This document shows, one piece after another, positions 52,649-61,539 of a DNA stretch of 64,000 nt. The DNA is from Bacillus paramycoides. GTDB taxonomy: Bacteria; Bacillota; Bacilli; Bacillales; Bacillaceae_G. Within the stretch, counting starts at the first letter, position 1; each line of letters begins with the position of its first letter. The notes under the pieces were generated by a model. That model made no database searches. It was not told the origin of the DNA and saw only the letters and a list, made by a program, of their open reading frames with translations. The stretch is from positions 1-64,000 of the forward strand of contig NZ_MAOI01000112.1 of NCBI RefSeq assembly GCF_001884235.1, read 5' to 3'. The position numbers and the translations under genes are program-made.

Positions 52649-53607
52649 ATGGTATAAATAAAAGTAACACCTGAACGTCTAGAGCAAGTAGCCAAGACGG
52701 TAAAGAGCGTACGGTACACCTTAGAACAAATACATAACGATTTATATAATCAAACAGAACACATAGCTGCAAACTGGACAGGGGCAACTAGCCAACATTT
52801 CTATCAAATGTTTAACGAAGCAAAGCCGAAAATGTTCACTGTTTTAACGGAATTCGATAAAATAGCTGACGAACTAGAAAGAGCTGCGTAAAAATTCCGC
52901 ACAGCAGATGCTGAATACGACGGCAATCTAGTTGAAGGTGAGATTGTAGCTAATGCCCCTTCTACAGAAAATAACAACACATCACCTAGTGCATCTTCTT
53001 CGAAAAAAGGGGACGATAGTTTAGGGAAAGCTGCTAGAGACCTAGCGGGCGAGCTATCGGGAGAATACGATGTACGGCGCGTTATAGAAGGTGTTGATCC
53101 CGACACTGGCGAAAAACTTTCGTGGTGGGAACGCACTGGTGCTGGTGTCATGGTTTTTGCGGGGCTTACTCCTGTTGGTAAGGGAATAAAAGTCGTTAAA
53201 GGTGCCAAAAAGGTAGCTGACGCCGTAGATACTGCGAAGAAGATAGACAAGACAGCGGAAGCAGTAAAAGCTCAAAGACAGGTACAAATAGGAATAAATA
53301 AAGCAACTAAGAAGTACATAAGGACTTCTCAAAAGAGGTAGATACAGTAGTATAACAAATAACTTTAAAGACTAATAAAACAGGGACAAAGACAAGACTT
53401 GATTTTCTAGGAGCGAATAAAGATTTAGAAGATATAAGAATAGTTGAAGCAAAAGGTTTGCCAACTGCTCCCCTTACTAAAAAACAAAAAATTGCGATTC
53501 CTGAAATTGAAGAATATGGCGCGACAGTTGTAGTTAAAGGGAAACCACCGTTTGTAGGCGGTACGGAAATACCTCCAACTAAAGTTGAAATTAGAAGAAA
53601 ACAATAG
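52649..53607 (+). pseudogene. WXG100/LXG-type polymorphic toxin, inactivated
   Basis: One continuous frame encodes a WXG100-like helical domain (IKVTPERLEQVAKTVKSV, WTGATS as the W-x-G turn), a linker (NAPSTENNNTSPSASSSKKG) and a pre-toxin TG-type segment (RRVIEGVDPDTGEKLSWWER, GAGVMVFAGLTPVGKGIKVV). TAA codons interrupt it at 52655 and 52889, each where Gln (CAA) would fit. After TAG at 53339 the frame shifts and a toxin tip continues to 53607 (TRLDFLG with IRIVEAKG, a PD-(D/E)XK nuclease look). The secretion route would be type VII. It is not expected to make full-length protein. Confidence 0.75.
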
Positions 53608-53622
53608 ATAAGAGGTGTACTT

Positions 53623-53982
53623 ATGTCTTTATATGAATTAGAAAAAGTTGATTTTATGGGCTACAATAAAGAAGAAAAAATAGCCTATTTGGTCATTGCT
53701 GATGAATTAGACTGGACAGATGAGGAAAAACATATTGAATTACTACAAGAAAAAATCAATTTATATTTGGGCTTTATAGAAAGTGGCGAGGTTTACGAAA
53801 GGTATCCTGAATTAAAAGGGTATGGTTTTGTTATTAAGATATTCGGGAAATATCTTTTTACTGAATGGGGTAAAGAATTTTTAGAAAAGGTTGATGAGGT
53901 TCTCGTTGAAGCTGGATACGGTTTTCAATACGTGCATAAACCATTTGATGAGACTGAACAAACAGATAATATAATTGACTAG
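53623..53982 (+). CDS. DUF6572-like immunity protein
   Basis: The 119-residue acidic protein starts MSLYELEKVDFMGYNKEEKI and contains LDWTDEEKHIELLQEKINLY and YPELKGYGFVIKIFGKY. I associate this pattern with DUF6572, often found behind polymorphic toxins. A AAGAGGTG site lies 15 bp after the toxin stop. The gene is intact though its toxin is broken, so it may persist as protection against sister-cell toxins. Confidence 0.7.
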   Translation: MSLYELEKVDFMGYNKEEKIAYLVIADELDWTDEEKHIELLQEKINLYLGFIESGEVYERYPELKGYGFVIKIFGKYLFTEWGKEFLEKVDEVLVEAGYGFQYVHKPFDETEQTDNIID

Positions 53983-53985
53983 CAA

Positions 53986-54013
53986 AGAGCGTTTTTATGC
54001 GCTCTTTTTTATT
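53986..54013 (+). terminator. Terminator after DUF6572-like gene
   Basis: AAAGAGCG pairs with CGCTCTTT, with T-run. Bases 54014-54400 hold no supportable gene. Confidence 0.75.
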
Positions 54014-54406
54014 TGCAAATACGTAACAAATATGTAGAACGCGTATAGAGGTGCTACATCGTGTTAAAGGTCTGCTGCTACTTCCTAATATGGAAATTTT
54101 TATCAAACCCATAAGCCCTTCCCCTTTTAAATATTAATATAGAATATTTCACCACAGGAAAGTTACTAGACAAAAGAATATTTTTTATACTCTTAAAACT
54201 CTGGAAACTACCTCATCCTCAAGGGAAGTAATTTTAATCAATACTAGTAAATGCACAGATAACTGATAACGAGACGGAAACAATTCCTATTATTCTTTTC
54301 CTAGATATATGTACACAAAGAAAAGAGCAACCTGTGTGGCTACTCCTCCTGAAATCACTCTTAATGGATAAAATTATCATGATGATTTTTTCTTATTGTA
54401 TTAGTC

Positions 54407-54598
54407 TTATTTATTATTAAATTTACTAGACATCCGTTCGTAAAATTTATTAGTACCAAGTGCACATGCGCCTAAAATAAGAACACCTATAATAAAGCCA
54501 ATCTTTTTAGGTAATTCATAAGGAGACATAATAGCGACTACAAGAAAAATAGCAATTGCGACATATGTAATATATTTTCCAGCCTTAAATGGTTGCAT
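54407..54598 (-). CDS. Two-helix membrane protein, putative immunity
   Basis: The 63-residue protein starts MQPFKAGKYITYVAIAIFLV and has two membrane helices (residues about 10-28 and 32-50) and a basic end (ERMSSKFNNK). A GAGAGGAG site lies before the ATG. It directly follows a glycine-rich toxin-like tail on the same strand. Membrane immunity proteins of this size protect against pore-forming tips. Role inferred from context. Confidence 0.6.
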   Translation of the reverse strand: MQPFKAGKYITYVAIAIFLVVAIMSPYELPKKIGFIIGVLILGACALGTNKFYERMSSKFNNK

Positions 54599-54615
54599 AT
54601 TAATATGCTCCTCTC

Positions 54616-54870
54616 TTAATCCTCAAATTTAATGGTACCACCTAGTCCATAACCGTCTCCAACATATAATCCCGTTTCTTTTCCTAATTTAAAGTCATAA
54701 CCAAGTGTTCCCAAACCCAATTCACCTTTTACGACTACATCTTTATCCCCTATAAAAGGAACAAATTCTGGAATATGAAAATTTTCCAACTCTGCTTCAT
54801 ACTTATTTGTAGTAACTTTCGCTACTGCCCCTCAATTTTTACCTCTATCATATCTTTTTTCAAAAAGTCT
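54616..54870 (-). pseudogene. Glycine-rich toxin C-terminal tail, frameshifted
   Basis: The minus strand reads MIEVKIEG, then a frame change at a run of four G (about 54828-54831), then AVAKVTTNKYEAELENF, VVVKGELGLGTLGYDFKLGK and ETGLYVGDGYGLGGTIKFED to a normal stop. The repeated glycine/hydrophobic pattern resembles the C-terminal glycine-rich tips of LXG-like toxins. Only the tail remains, and it is followed 17 bp later by the putative membrane immunity gene. Confidence 0.55.
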
Positions 54871-55024
54871 TATTTAACAGCATCCTAGCTATTAGGTAAA
54901 TTAACCTCAGCAGAAGCACTTCACGCTTGAAAGGTGAGACTTGATTTATCTGTAATTCAGTGTATATCCTTTGTGAATAAGCAATATACTCATTGTTTCT
55001 TTTCTCCCGCTGGAAATATTTCTC

Positions 55025-55458
55025 TCACTTCAAAGTCATAACTACTTGCCTTTCAACAAAACCAAAATCTTCGTACATTTCTTTCGCAAAGTTTCCCGCA
55101 AATACATTCAAGCGAATTTCAGAGTATTTCTCTTGTAATTCCTTAATCCCAGCTTCCATTAGTTTTCGTGACAATCCTCTCCCACGATACTCTGGAAAAA
55201 CGTATAGCTCATAAATAAACCCAAGTTTCTCGCTAGAAAAATAGTCTGTATTTTCTCCCATCAATATCCATCCAACCATCTTATTTTCTTCCCTTATAAC
55301 TAAATAATATGCTCCTTTTTCTACTAAAGGCTTTGTGATTTCAATCGCTTTTTCCGTACTTAGTTGACAATTCCCTCTCGTTCCTTCGAAAAGAGATTGA
55401 GCTGCATAATGTAATATTTGTTTTGTTTCGTTTCTTCCTCATTCGCTTTTGTAATCAT
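55025..55458 (-). pseudogene. GNAT acetyltransferase with a 5-bp insertion
   Basis: From ATG at 55458 (GAAAGG site) the frame starts MITKANEEETKQ, then an extra AACAA (about 55421-55429) shifts it. The new frame continues ILHYAAQSLFEGTRGN to VVMTLK. The intact part contains ELYVFPEYRGRGLSRKLME, the acetyl-CoA motif. A direct duplication of AACAA is the simplest cause. A protein from an internal ATG at 55279 (84 residues) would lack the first beta strands. The start overlaps the cupin gene by 20 bp. Confidence 0.7.
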
Positions 55459-55828
55459 TCCTTTCTCCCTCCTGCCCTCTAATCATCATTGGAATACCAT
55501 TTTCAAGACCGTCTGATTCAATTACAATTGCCATCAATCCTTTTTCCGTACTTGTTTCATGGAATTCTCCCTTCGACCAAAATACAGCTTGTCCAGCCTC
55601 TACCTTCACTTTTTCTTTATCTGCACTACATACAAATCCTTCTCCTTGTACAATAAGAAGCAGTTGAGATACAACTGCTTCATGATATCCGATGATTCCA
55701 TTCTCTTGTAAATGCATGGCACCGATATGTATATTCCCTTGATACTTTAATATTTTTGACATTATAAAGTTAGATTGAAATGCTGATATATGCTTCCCTA
55801 CTTTTTCACTGAAATCAAATATTTTCAT
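55439..55828 (-). CDS. Cupin-domain protein
   Basis: The 129-residue protein has a single cupin barrel: HIGAMHLQENGIIGYHEAVVSQLLLIVQGEG and FWSKGEFHETSTEKG. Metal-binding His/Glu positions are partly kept. It may bind a small ligand or act as an enzyme, but the motif is not specific. It lies in a run of GNAT genes on the same strand. Confidence 0.8.
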   Translation of the reverse strand: MKIFDFSEKVGKHISAFQSNFIMSKILKYQGNIHIGAMHLQENGIIGYHEAVVSQLLLIVQGEGFVCSADKEKVKVEAGQAVFWSKGEFHETSTEKGLMAIVIESDGLENGIPMMIRGQEGERNDYKSE

Positions 55829-55839
55829 TTCGCCCCTCC

Positions 55840-56325
55840 TTATATGTATAAAACCATTCTCACTGTTTGTAGCATATGCCCTTCGAAATCCTCTTCAAAT
55901 TGTTCTAAAGCTGCAAAACCTTTCGCTTCATAAAAACGTTTTCCTTTTTCATTTGCTGCTTCTACATGTATGTACAGTTTACGAATCCCTTTTAATTCCG
56001 TAAGCCCTCTTTGTAATAAAGCACTTCCTATCCCTTTTCCTTGCTGCTCTGGTAACAAATAAATTGCGCCTAATTCTGCTTCATTTTGCAATCTAATGGG
56101 TGAAAAATTCGCAAAGCCAATTACTTCTCCCTCTTCTTCTGCAACAAATAAATGTGTATTTTCAAGGCGATATTTCATTTTTTCATCGGAATACGCTTCA
56201 TTTAAAAAGTTGTCTTGAATCGCTCTCGGAATAATCCCTTCATATGTATCATGCCAAGCTATTTTCGCTACTGATTTTACAGCATGAATATCTTCTTGCT
56301 TCATTTCTCTAATTACATATGTCAT
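55840..56325 (-). CDS. GNAT-family N-acetyltransferase
   Basis: The 161-residue enzyme has the acetyl-CoA loop LLPEQQGKGIGSALLQRG, with GAIYLLP before it and EAANEKGKRFYEAKGF after. It overlaps the next upstream gene by four bases, so both are likely in one transcript. The substrate is unknown. Confidence 0.87.
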   Translation of the reverse strand: MTYVIREMKQEDIHAVKSVAKIAWHDTYEGIIPRAIQDNFLNEAYSDEKMKYRLENTHLFVAEEEGEVIGFANFSPIRLQNEAELGAIYLLPEQQGKGIGSALLQRGLTELKGIRKLYIHVEAANEKGKRFYEAKGFAALEQFEEDFEGHMLQTVRMVLYI

Positions 56326-56900
56326 CTTGATGTCTCCATTCTCTTTAAATTATATTCTGCTAATATACTAGAAGAAACGGCAGAACCATTTTCATAACTT
56401 ACTTTAATTAATTTTAACTTCTCAATCGTAGTTGTTGTAAGATCAAACTTTTCATATATATACTCCATTACACTTATAAACTGATTTGAATTTAACCTAT
56501 TTGCAATCGTGCAATGTGGAACCCATTTTCCTGGTACGTAATATGAATTTAGATTATCATGAAAAGTTTTGAAATAATTATGATAGGAATGATGAAGTCT
56601 TAACAATTCATCGGTAATGGTCGGCGCTAGAAAGATCGTTCCGTTAGTAGGAAAAGTTCCAACAGAAGGAAACGTTCCAACAGAAGGAAACGTTACAGCC
56701 GCAATGTTCTCTTGAATAGCTACAAACTCTTTTAATTTTTCAATATATAAATTAATATCTAACTCATTATAATCTGCAATAGTAATATGGGGTTCTGCTC
56801 CAGCTAGTTGATTTGTTCCAATTAAATTTGCTAATTCATTTTGCAGTTCTGTAATTTTATTAGTAAACACACTATCAAATGTAGCAATAATTGCGTACAT
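56322..56900 (-). CDS. 2H phosphoesterase (2'-5' RNA ligase-like) protein
   Basis: The 192-residue protein has the two H-x-T/S-x motifs of the 2H superfamily: PHITIADYNELD near residue 43 and PHCTIANRLNSN near 133. Members act on cyclic phosphates of RNA or nucleotides. Between them an 18-bp tandem duplication adds FPSVGTFPSVGTFP. A GGGGTGAGG site precedes the ATG. Confidence 0.8.
   Translation of the reverse strand: MYAIIATFDSVFTNKITELQNELANLIGTNQLAGAEPHITIADYNELDINLYIEKLKEFVAIQENIAAVTFPSVGTFPSVGTFPTNGTIFLAPTITDELLRLHHSYHNYFKTFHDNLNSYYVPGKWVPHCTIANRLNSNQFISVMEYIYEKFDLTTTTIEKLKLIKVSYENGSAVSSSILAEYNLKRMETSR
56651..56692 (-). repeat. In-frame 18-bp tandem duplication
   Basis: GGAAACGTTCCAACAGAA is repeated in tandem with a third imperfect copy, giving FPSVGT twice in the 2H phosphoesterase. 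It is a slippage-prone site, and the frame is kept. Confidence 0.75.
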
Positions 56901-56906
56901 GCTTCC

Positions 56907-57473
56907 TCACCCCTTAGTTACACATAACAATTCCCATTCTTCACGAATCATTCCCATTCGAATAGAATCATAGTATGTTCCGTTATAATATCGGCATTTT
57001 CGCATTCTACCTTCTAAGCTCATTCCTATTTTCTCCGCTACTTTCATCATTCGTTCATTGCCAGACCAAGTCGTAAGCCCCACCCTACCAATCTCCATAT
57101 TTTCAAATAGTAAGTCCCTATATAATGTTAATGCTTCTGTACCGTAACCACCATTCCAGTATGTTGGATTATAAATAACAATTCCCATCTCCAACCAACG
57201 CGTCGGTTTATGCTCCCAATAAAATCCGACTGTCCCTATAATTTGACCGTTATTTTCTATAATTAAATTTGATAGAGGTTCTTCCTTTAAACGAGTTTGC
57301 ATCTTCTCTTTATAAGACGGGTATTCTTGCATTGAAAACGGAAAATACGGCGCATCCCATTTTTTCCACTCTGGATTTTCTTCTTTAAATATGAGGCTCC
57401 ATAATGTTTTTATATCTGATTCTTCAATTGTACGAATTGTAACTTTGTTCCCCTTTAATATAACGTTTTGCAT
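56907..57473 (-). CDS. GNAT-family N-acetyltransferase (RimJ/RimL-like)
   Basis: The 188-residue protein has VTIRTIEESDIKTLW at the start, GTVGFYWEHKPTRWLEMGIV, the acetyl-CoA motif YWNGGYGTEALTLY and VAEKIGMSLEGRMRKC, which fits the RimJ/RimL-type GNATs that modify protein N-termini or small amines. It has a GAGGGA site. Confidence 0.87.
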   Translation of the reverse strand: MQNVILKGNKVTIRTIEESDIKTLWSLIFKEENPEWKKWDAPYFPFSMQEYPSYKEKMQTRLKEEPLSNLIIENNGQIIGTVGFYWEHKPTRWLEMGIVIYNPTYWNGGYGTEALTLYRDLLFENMEIGRVGLTTWSGNERMMKVAEKIGMSLEGRMRKCRYYNGTYYDSIRMGMIREEWELLCVTKG

Positions 57474-57609
57474 AATTCCCTCCTACATCCCTCTTTATTT
57501 CATATATAATTATAATATTTTTTCTGAAAAATCAAAACAAATATCATTTATTATATTGTATAATTTTGTTATAAGATACCAATTATTCATGTAGAAAGCA
57601 GGTGATGCA

Positions 57610-58227
57610 GTGAATAATCGATTTAGCATCGGCCTTTTTATTACTATTATTACGACAAATATTATTCTCTACTTCTTCTTACCATCAAGCATTGTAACGA
57701 AATGGGACTTCAATGGAACTCCCACATCAACAATGGATAAAAGCACTTTTGTTATCGTAAATATAATTATATGTTCTTTTTTATTCTTTCTATTTTTAGC
57801 ATTATCTAAAGCAATGAGTAATCAAAAATTTTTACTATGGACCGGTAATACAATTTTACTATTCTTATTTTTTGTTGATATTGTAATTGCCCTCATTGCT
57901 CTTGGCTTCTCACTTCCTCTTGATCATCTAATATTTTTAGCTTTAGGTTTATTATTTATATTAATAGGCTATTTCAGTTCCAAAATTGATACAACTAAAT
58001 CAACAGTTTCATTGGAATGGAATCATAAACATCTTGAAAAAAGAGCTTCCAATATTTGTAGTGTTTCTATGATGATAGCAGGTATTTTTTTAGCGATTCT
58101 TCCGTTTATAGTTCCTGCTCCGTATAGAGGTTACGGAATACTAGCAATTATTTTAGGAATGACACTTGTCATTATATCGAGTATGATTTATTTACTTATA
58201 AAAGACAGCAAGCAGTCTACTAATTAA
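57610..58227 (+). CDS. SdpI/DUF1648-family membrane protein
   Basis: The 205-residue protein begins at GTG behind AGGTGATGC, with about six membrane helices. SIVTKWDFNGTPTSTMDK after the first helix is the DUF1648 signature (target of W-x-x-x-G-x-P). In B. subtilis the related SdpI gives immunity to a killing factor, but many family members have other roles. It is monocistronic. Confidence 0.82.
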   Translation: MNNRFSIGLFITIITTNIILYFFLPSSIVTKWDFNGTPTSTMDKSTFVIVNIIICSFLFFLFLALSKAMSNQKFLLWTGNTILLFLFFVDIVIALIALGFSLPLDHLIFLALGLLFILIGYFSSKIDTTKSTVSLEWNHKHLEKRASNICSVSMMIAGIFLAILPFIVPAPYRGYGILAIILGMTLVIISSMIYLLIKDSKQSTN

Positions 58228-58265
58228 AAAAGTTAATTGAAATACGAAATCGTAAAACGATGAAT

Positions 58266-58295
58266 AAAAAATAGGAGGTTACATCCCTCCTATTT
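58266..58295. terminator. Bidirectional terminator
   Basis: AAATAGGAGG pairs with CCTCCTATTT between convergent genes. Confidence 0.8.
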
Positions 58296-59422
58296 CAGTT
58301 AAATATTTTACTTTCACTCTTATTCATTTCAAGTATTATTCCTTTCTCTATCCAACCTTCTATCCCATCTTTCTTTATTAAGTCATAGCCCGCGCAGCTA
58401 CCATCAATAAGTGAAACAATATCCCCTTTTCTAACACTTATTTGCGCACAAGAAATATCAGTTTTCACTGTATATTCACCTGACTCAAGTTGCTTAATGT
58501 ATTCATTTTTCACAGTGAGTAACTTATTCGTTTTCTTTTGCCTGCATATTGTGTAATCTTGCATCTTCTTCACAGGCTCAATGTAATAATACGGATATGT
58601 AACCCCGCCCTGCATTGTTGAATCTGAATTAAAATCTGCAATTACTTCATACACTGGAAAATAGTCTACATATGTATAAGAAAACGTATCACCTGTAGTT
58701 GCCCTCTGAATGATAAATGCATTTAATTGCCCCGCCTCTTTAATCGCATTTCCGCCGTCAATTGCAATAATTTTTTTCTCCTTATCAATAACTGGATTGT
58801 TAGACGGTGCTTCTTCAGAATAGTTTACAACAGGCCAATGACCAACTACTACATACTTATTTGCTCTATGTGATTGATTAAAAAATTCGGGCATTGCTAT
58901 CGCATTTTTGCGCTCCGTTTCTTTCCAATCTACTCTATCTTCAAGTCCAGCATGCACAAAAATATAATCTTCTGTTTCAATCGCTGTTGGCAACTCTGTT
59001 AGCCAATTTATTTCTTTTGAAAATTGACTCATTAACACTTCCTTCACTTCTCCAATAGAAGTATCTTCATGAATAGAAAAATGCAATTTCTCTAACCATT
59101 CATTAAAAATCGAATGCTTTCTCATACATAAATAATTAATGAGACCAGGATTTTCATTAATAAGAGCATCAACTAAAACTTCACAATTCCCCTCAACAAC
59201 ATGCACATTTGAATTGCTCTTTACGAGATTCATGACATAGTTTACTACGCCGTTGCTATCTCTTCCTTTCTCACAAAGATCTCCATTAATAATTAAATAA
59301 TCTTCATCTTTAAAGTTAACTTTATGTAGTAATTCTTTTAAAAGAGGTAATTCTCCATGAATATCAGATATTACGATTACTCTAACATCATTAGGGATTG
59401 ATAGTTTCTTTATTTTTTCCAA
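58295..59422 (-). CDS. Metallophosphoesterase (serine/threonine phosphatase-like) with C-terminal SH3-like domain
   Basis: The 375-residue protein begins at TTG (59422) nine bases after GGAGCGC. The phosphoesterase motifs are ISDIHGELP, INGDLCEKGRD, EGNCEV, HAGL and VVGHWPV with AIDGGNA. The last 80 residues (KLLTVKNEYIKQLESGEYTV, VSLIDGSCAGYDLIKKDGIE) look like an SH3-type module. A cytosolic dinucleotide- or protein-phosphatase role is possible. Confidence 0.83.
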   Translation of the reverse strand: MEKIKKLSIPNDVRVIVISDIHGELPLLKELLHKVNFKDEDYLIINGDLCEKGRDSNGVVNYVMNLVKSNSNVHVVEGNCEVLVDALINENPGLINYLCMRKHSIFNEWLEKLHFSIHEDTSIGEVKEVLMSQFSKEINWLTELPTAIETEDYIFVHAGLEDRVDWKETERKNAIAMPEFFNQSHRANKYVVVGHWPVVNYSEEAPSNNPVIDKEKKIIAIDGGNAIKEAGQLNAFIIQRATTGDTFSYTYVDYFPVYEVIADFNSDSTMQGGVTYPYYYIEPVKKMQDYTICRQKKTNKLLTVKNEYIKQLESGEYTVKTDISCAQISVRKGDIVSLIDGSCAGYDLIKKDGIEGWIEKGIILEMNKSESKIFN

Positions 59423-59499
59423 GTATAAGCGCTCCTAACTTTTCTTTATAATTTATAGAAACAATTCAACAAAACAAATTATAAACCTTTCTAAATGAA

Positions 59500-59536
59500 A
59501 TAGGTTCTATATATTATGTCATATAGAACCTATCCT
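59500..59536 (-). terminator. Hairpin downstream of GNAT gene
   Basis: ATAGGTTCTATAT pairs with ATATAGAACCTAT. The T-run is weak. Confidence 0.6.
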
Positions 59537-59539
59537 TCT

Positions 59540-59962
59540 TTATAATTTTTTATGAAAAGAAAAACTCACCTTATCATACCCTTCTCTTTCATAAAAACGG
59601 TGGGCATCCAATCTAGGAAACGCTGATGTAAGAGCGATAGACTCACACCCATTTTCCATTCCCCAGTCCTCTATATAAGAAAGTAAAACATTCCCATACC
59701 CTTTTGATCGATGCGCTTTTGCTGTGACAAGGTCATATACGAAAACGTGCTTCTTATTATAAAAATTCGTACAAATCGCTACACCAGCGAGACTAACAAC
59801 CTCATCCTCTTCGTTACGTAACGAAAGTAATTTATAATTTTCTTCTTTCATTTTTTGAAATAAAGAACTTGCTTCTTCTTTTGAAAGTTTCGTTCGTAAT
59901 TGCTGTAAAACGGGTAATACATCGTGTAACTCAGCTTCTGTTACTATTTCACTAATATTCAT
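59540..59962 (-). CDS. GNAT-family N-acetyltransferase
   Basis: The 140-residue enzyme has the acetyl-CoA loop VTAKAHRSKGYGNVLLSYIE and the closing AHRFYEREGYDKVSF. It is divergent from the MocR gene at 60094, a layout that often means the regulator controls its neighbour. The substrate is unknown. Confidence 0.85.
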   Translation of the reverse strand: MNISEIVTEAELHDVLPVLQQLRTKLSKEEASSLFQKMKEENYKLLSLRNEEDEVVSLAGVAICTNFYNKKHVFVYDLVTAKAHRSKGYGNVLLSYIEDWGMENGCESIALTSAFPRLDAHRFYEREGYDKVSFSFHKKL

Positions 59963-60093
59963 TATGACTCTCCCCTAACTATTTATAAAATTTTCTAAAT
60001 GTTATATCATCATTATAGGAAGCAACTGCCCCTTGCTTAAGTGACAGTTCGATTCTTTTTTATAAGGCCAGTATGTAAAGGAGAATTCATAAA

Positions 60094-61494
60094 ATGGATT
60101 TTATCATCCCATTACAATTAAAAAGCAAAACACCAATTTACTTACAAATTTACAAATATATAAAACGAGAAATCTCTCAAGGAACGCTTCCTGCCGGCAA
60201 ACGACTTCCCTCTCATAGAAATTTAGCATTACAACTTAATGTTAGCCGTATTACTGTTGAATCTGCTTATCAACAATTAATTGCTGAAGGATATGTAGAA
60301 AGTAAACCGAAACGAGGTATTTTTGTTGCCGAAGTTGATATTAATATCATGTCAAAAAGTGAACAAATTGAGGCATACAAAACTAACAATAATATAGAAG
60401 AACAATATGACTATGATTGTAGCCAAGGGCTTATTGATCAAAAAGCTTTTCCGATCACAAACTGGAAAAGGGCCTTACAAGAAACCTTATTACAGTACGA
60501 AGATGACTTATTTGCTAAAGAAGACCCTCAAGGTGAATTCGTTCTTCGAGAGCATATTTCAAAATATTTATATCATGCCCGCGGGGTACATTCTTCACCT
60601 GATCAAATTATTATCGGAGCCGGTACGCAACCTCTTCTTTGGCTACTACTTCAACTGCTCGGCTCTAAAAAAGAATATGGTATCGAAAATCCTGGATTCC
60701 ACCGTATAACTGCTATGATTCAAAGCTCTGACCTTCCTATTCACCCTATTCCTTTAGATGATAAAGGGATTCATATTTCAGCTTTACGTGAATCGGGTTC
60801 CAATGTAGCATACGTCACTCCATCTCACCAATTTCCACTTGGAATAATCATGCCGTTATCTAGAAGACTCGAATTATTAAGATGGGCCAATGATTGCAAA
60901 GGATATATTATTGAAGATGATTATGATGGAGAATTCCGCTATGTAGGAAAACCTATTCCCTCTTTACAAGGGCTAGATTCAAATAAACGTGTTATTTATA
61001 TGGGGACTTTCTCAAAATCTTTTTTACCTTCTTTACGAATGGGATATATCGTTTTACCCCCTCATCTTTTAAAAATCTATCATGAACTCGGAGGTAAGTT
61101 TAAACAAACTGTTTCCACAATGCAGCAACTTGCTTTTGCAACCTTTATTCAAAATGGTGATTGGGAGCGTCATTTAAACCGTAGTCGTACGTTATATAAA
61201 AGAAAGCACACATTACTAGTTAAATCTGTCACAAATGAAATGGGATCTCGTGTTCAAATACTTGGCCAACAGTCCGGACTGCATATCGTACTTCATGTTC
61301 ATAATGGTATGAACGAACAAGAACTTATTCATGCTGCTGCAAAACAACGAATCAAATTGTACCCACTCTCTACATATGATTCTGTACATAATTTAAGAGA
61401 GGCATCATATGTACTACTCGGTTTCGGCAGCATTCCCGAAGATAGTATCGAAACTGTAGTCAAATTACTCAAAGAATCCTGGTTCCCTAATTAA
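60094..61494 (+). CDS. MocR-family GntR regulator with aminotransferase domain
   Basis: The 466-residue protein has a GntR winged helix (KTPIYLQIYKYIKREISQG, NVSRITVESAYQQLIAEGYV) and a class I aminotransferase-like domain with the PLP lysine in GTFSKSFLPSLRMGY and IIEDDYDGEFRY. MocR regulators sense amines or PLP. It is divergently placed to a GNAT gene, its plausible target. A AAGGAG site precedes it. Confidence 0.9.
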   Translation: MDFIIPLQLKSKTPIYLQIYKYIKREISQGTLPAGKRLPSHRNLALQLNVSRITVESAYQQLIAEGYVESKPKRGIFVAEVDINIMSKSEQIEAYKTNNNIEEQYDYDCSQGLIDQKAFPITNWKRALQETLLQYEDDLFAKEDPQGEFVLREHISKYLYHARGVHSSPDQIIIGAGTQPLLWLLLQLLGSKKEYGIENPGFHRITAMIQSSDLPIHPIPLDDKGIHISALRESGSNVAYVTPSHQFPLGIIMPLSRRLELLRWANDCKGYIIEDDYDGEFRYVGKPIPSLQGLDSNKRVIYMGTFSKSFLPSLRMGYIVLPPHLLKIYHELGGKFKQTVSTMQQLAFATFIQNGDWERHLNRSRTLYKRKHTLLVKSVTNEMGSRVQILGQQSGLHIVLHVHNGMNEQELIHAAAKQRIKLYPLSTYDSVHNLREASYVLLGFGSIPEDSIETVVKLLKESWFPN

Positions 61495-61496
61495 AA

Positions 61497-61536
61497 ATAA
61501 CTCCACATAAGTTATACTTATGTGGAGTTATTTTAC
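61497..61536. terminator. Bidirectional terminator
   Basis: AACTCCACATAAGT pairs with ACTTATGTGGAGTT between convergent genes, with T-run to the right. Confidence 0.9.
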
Positions 61537-61539
61537 ACA

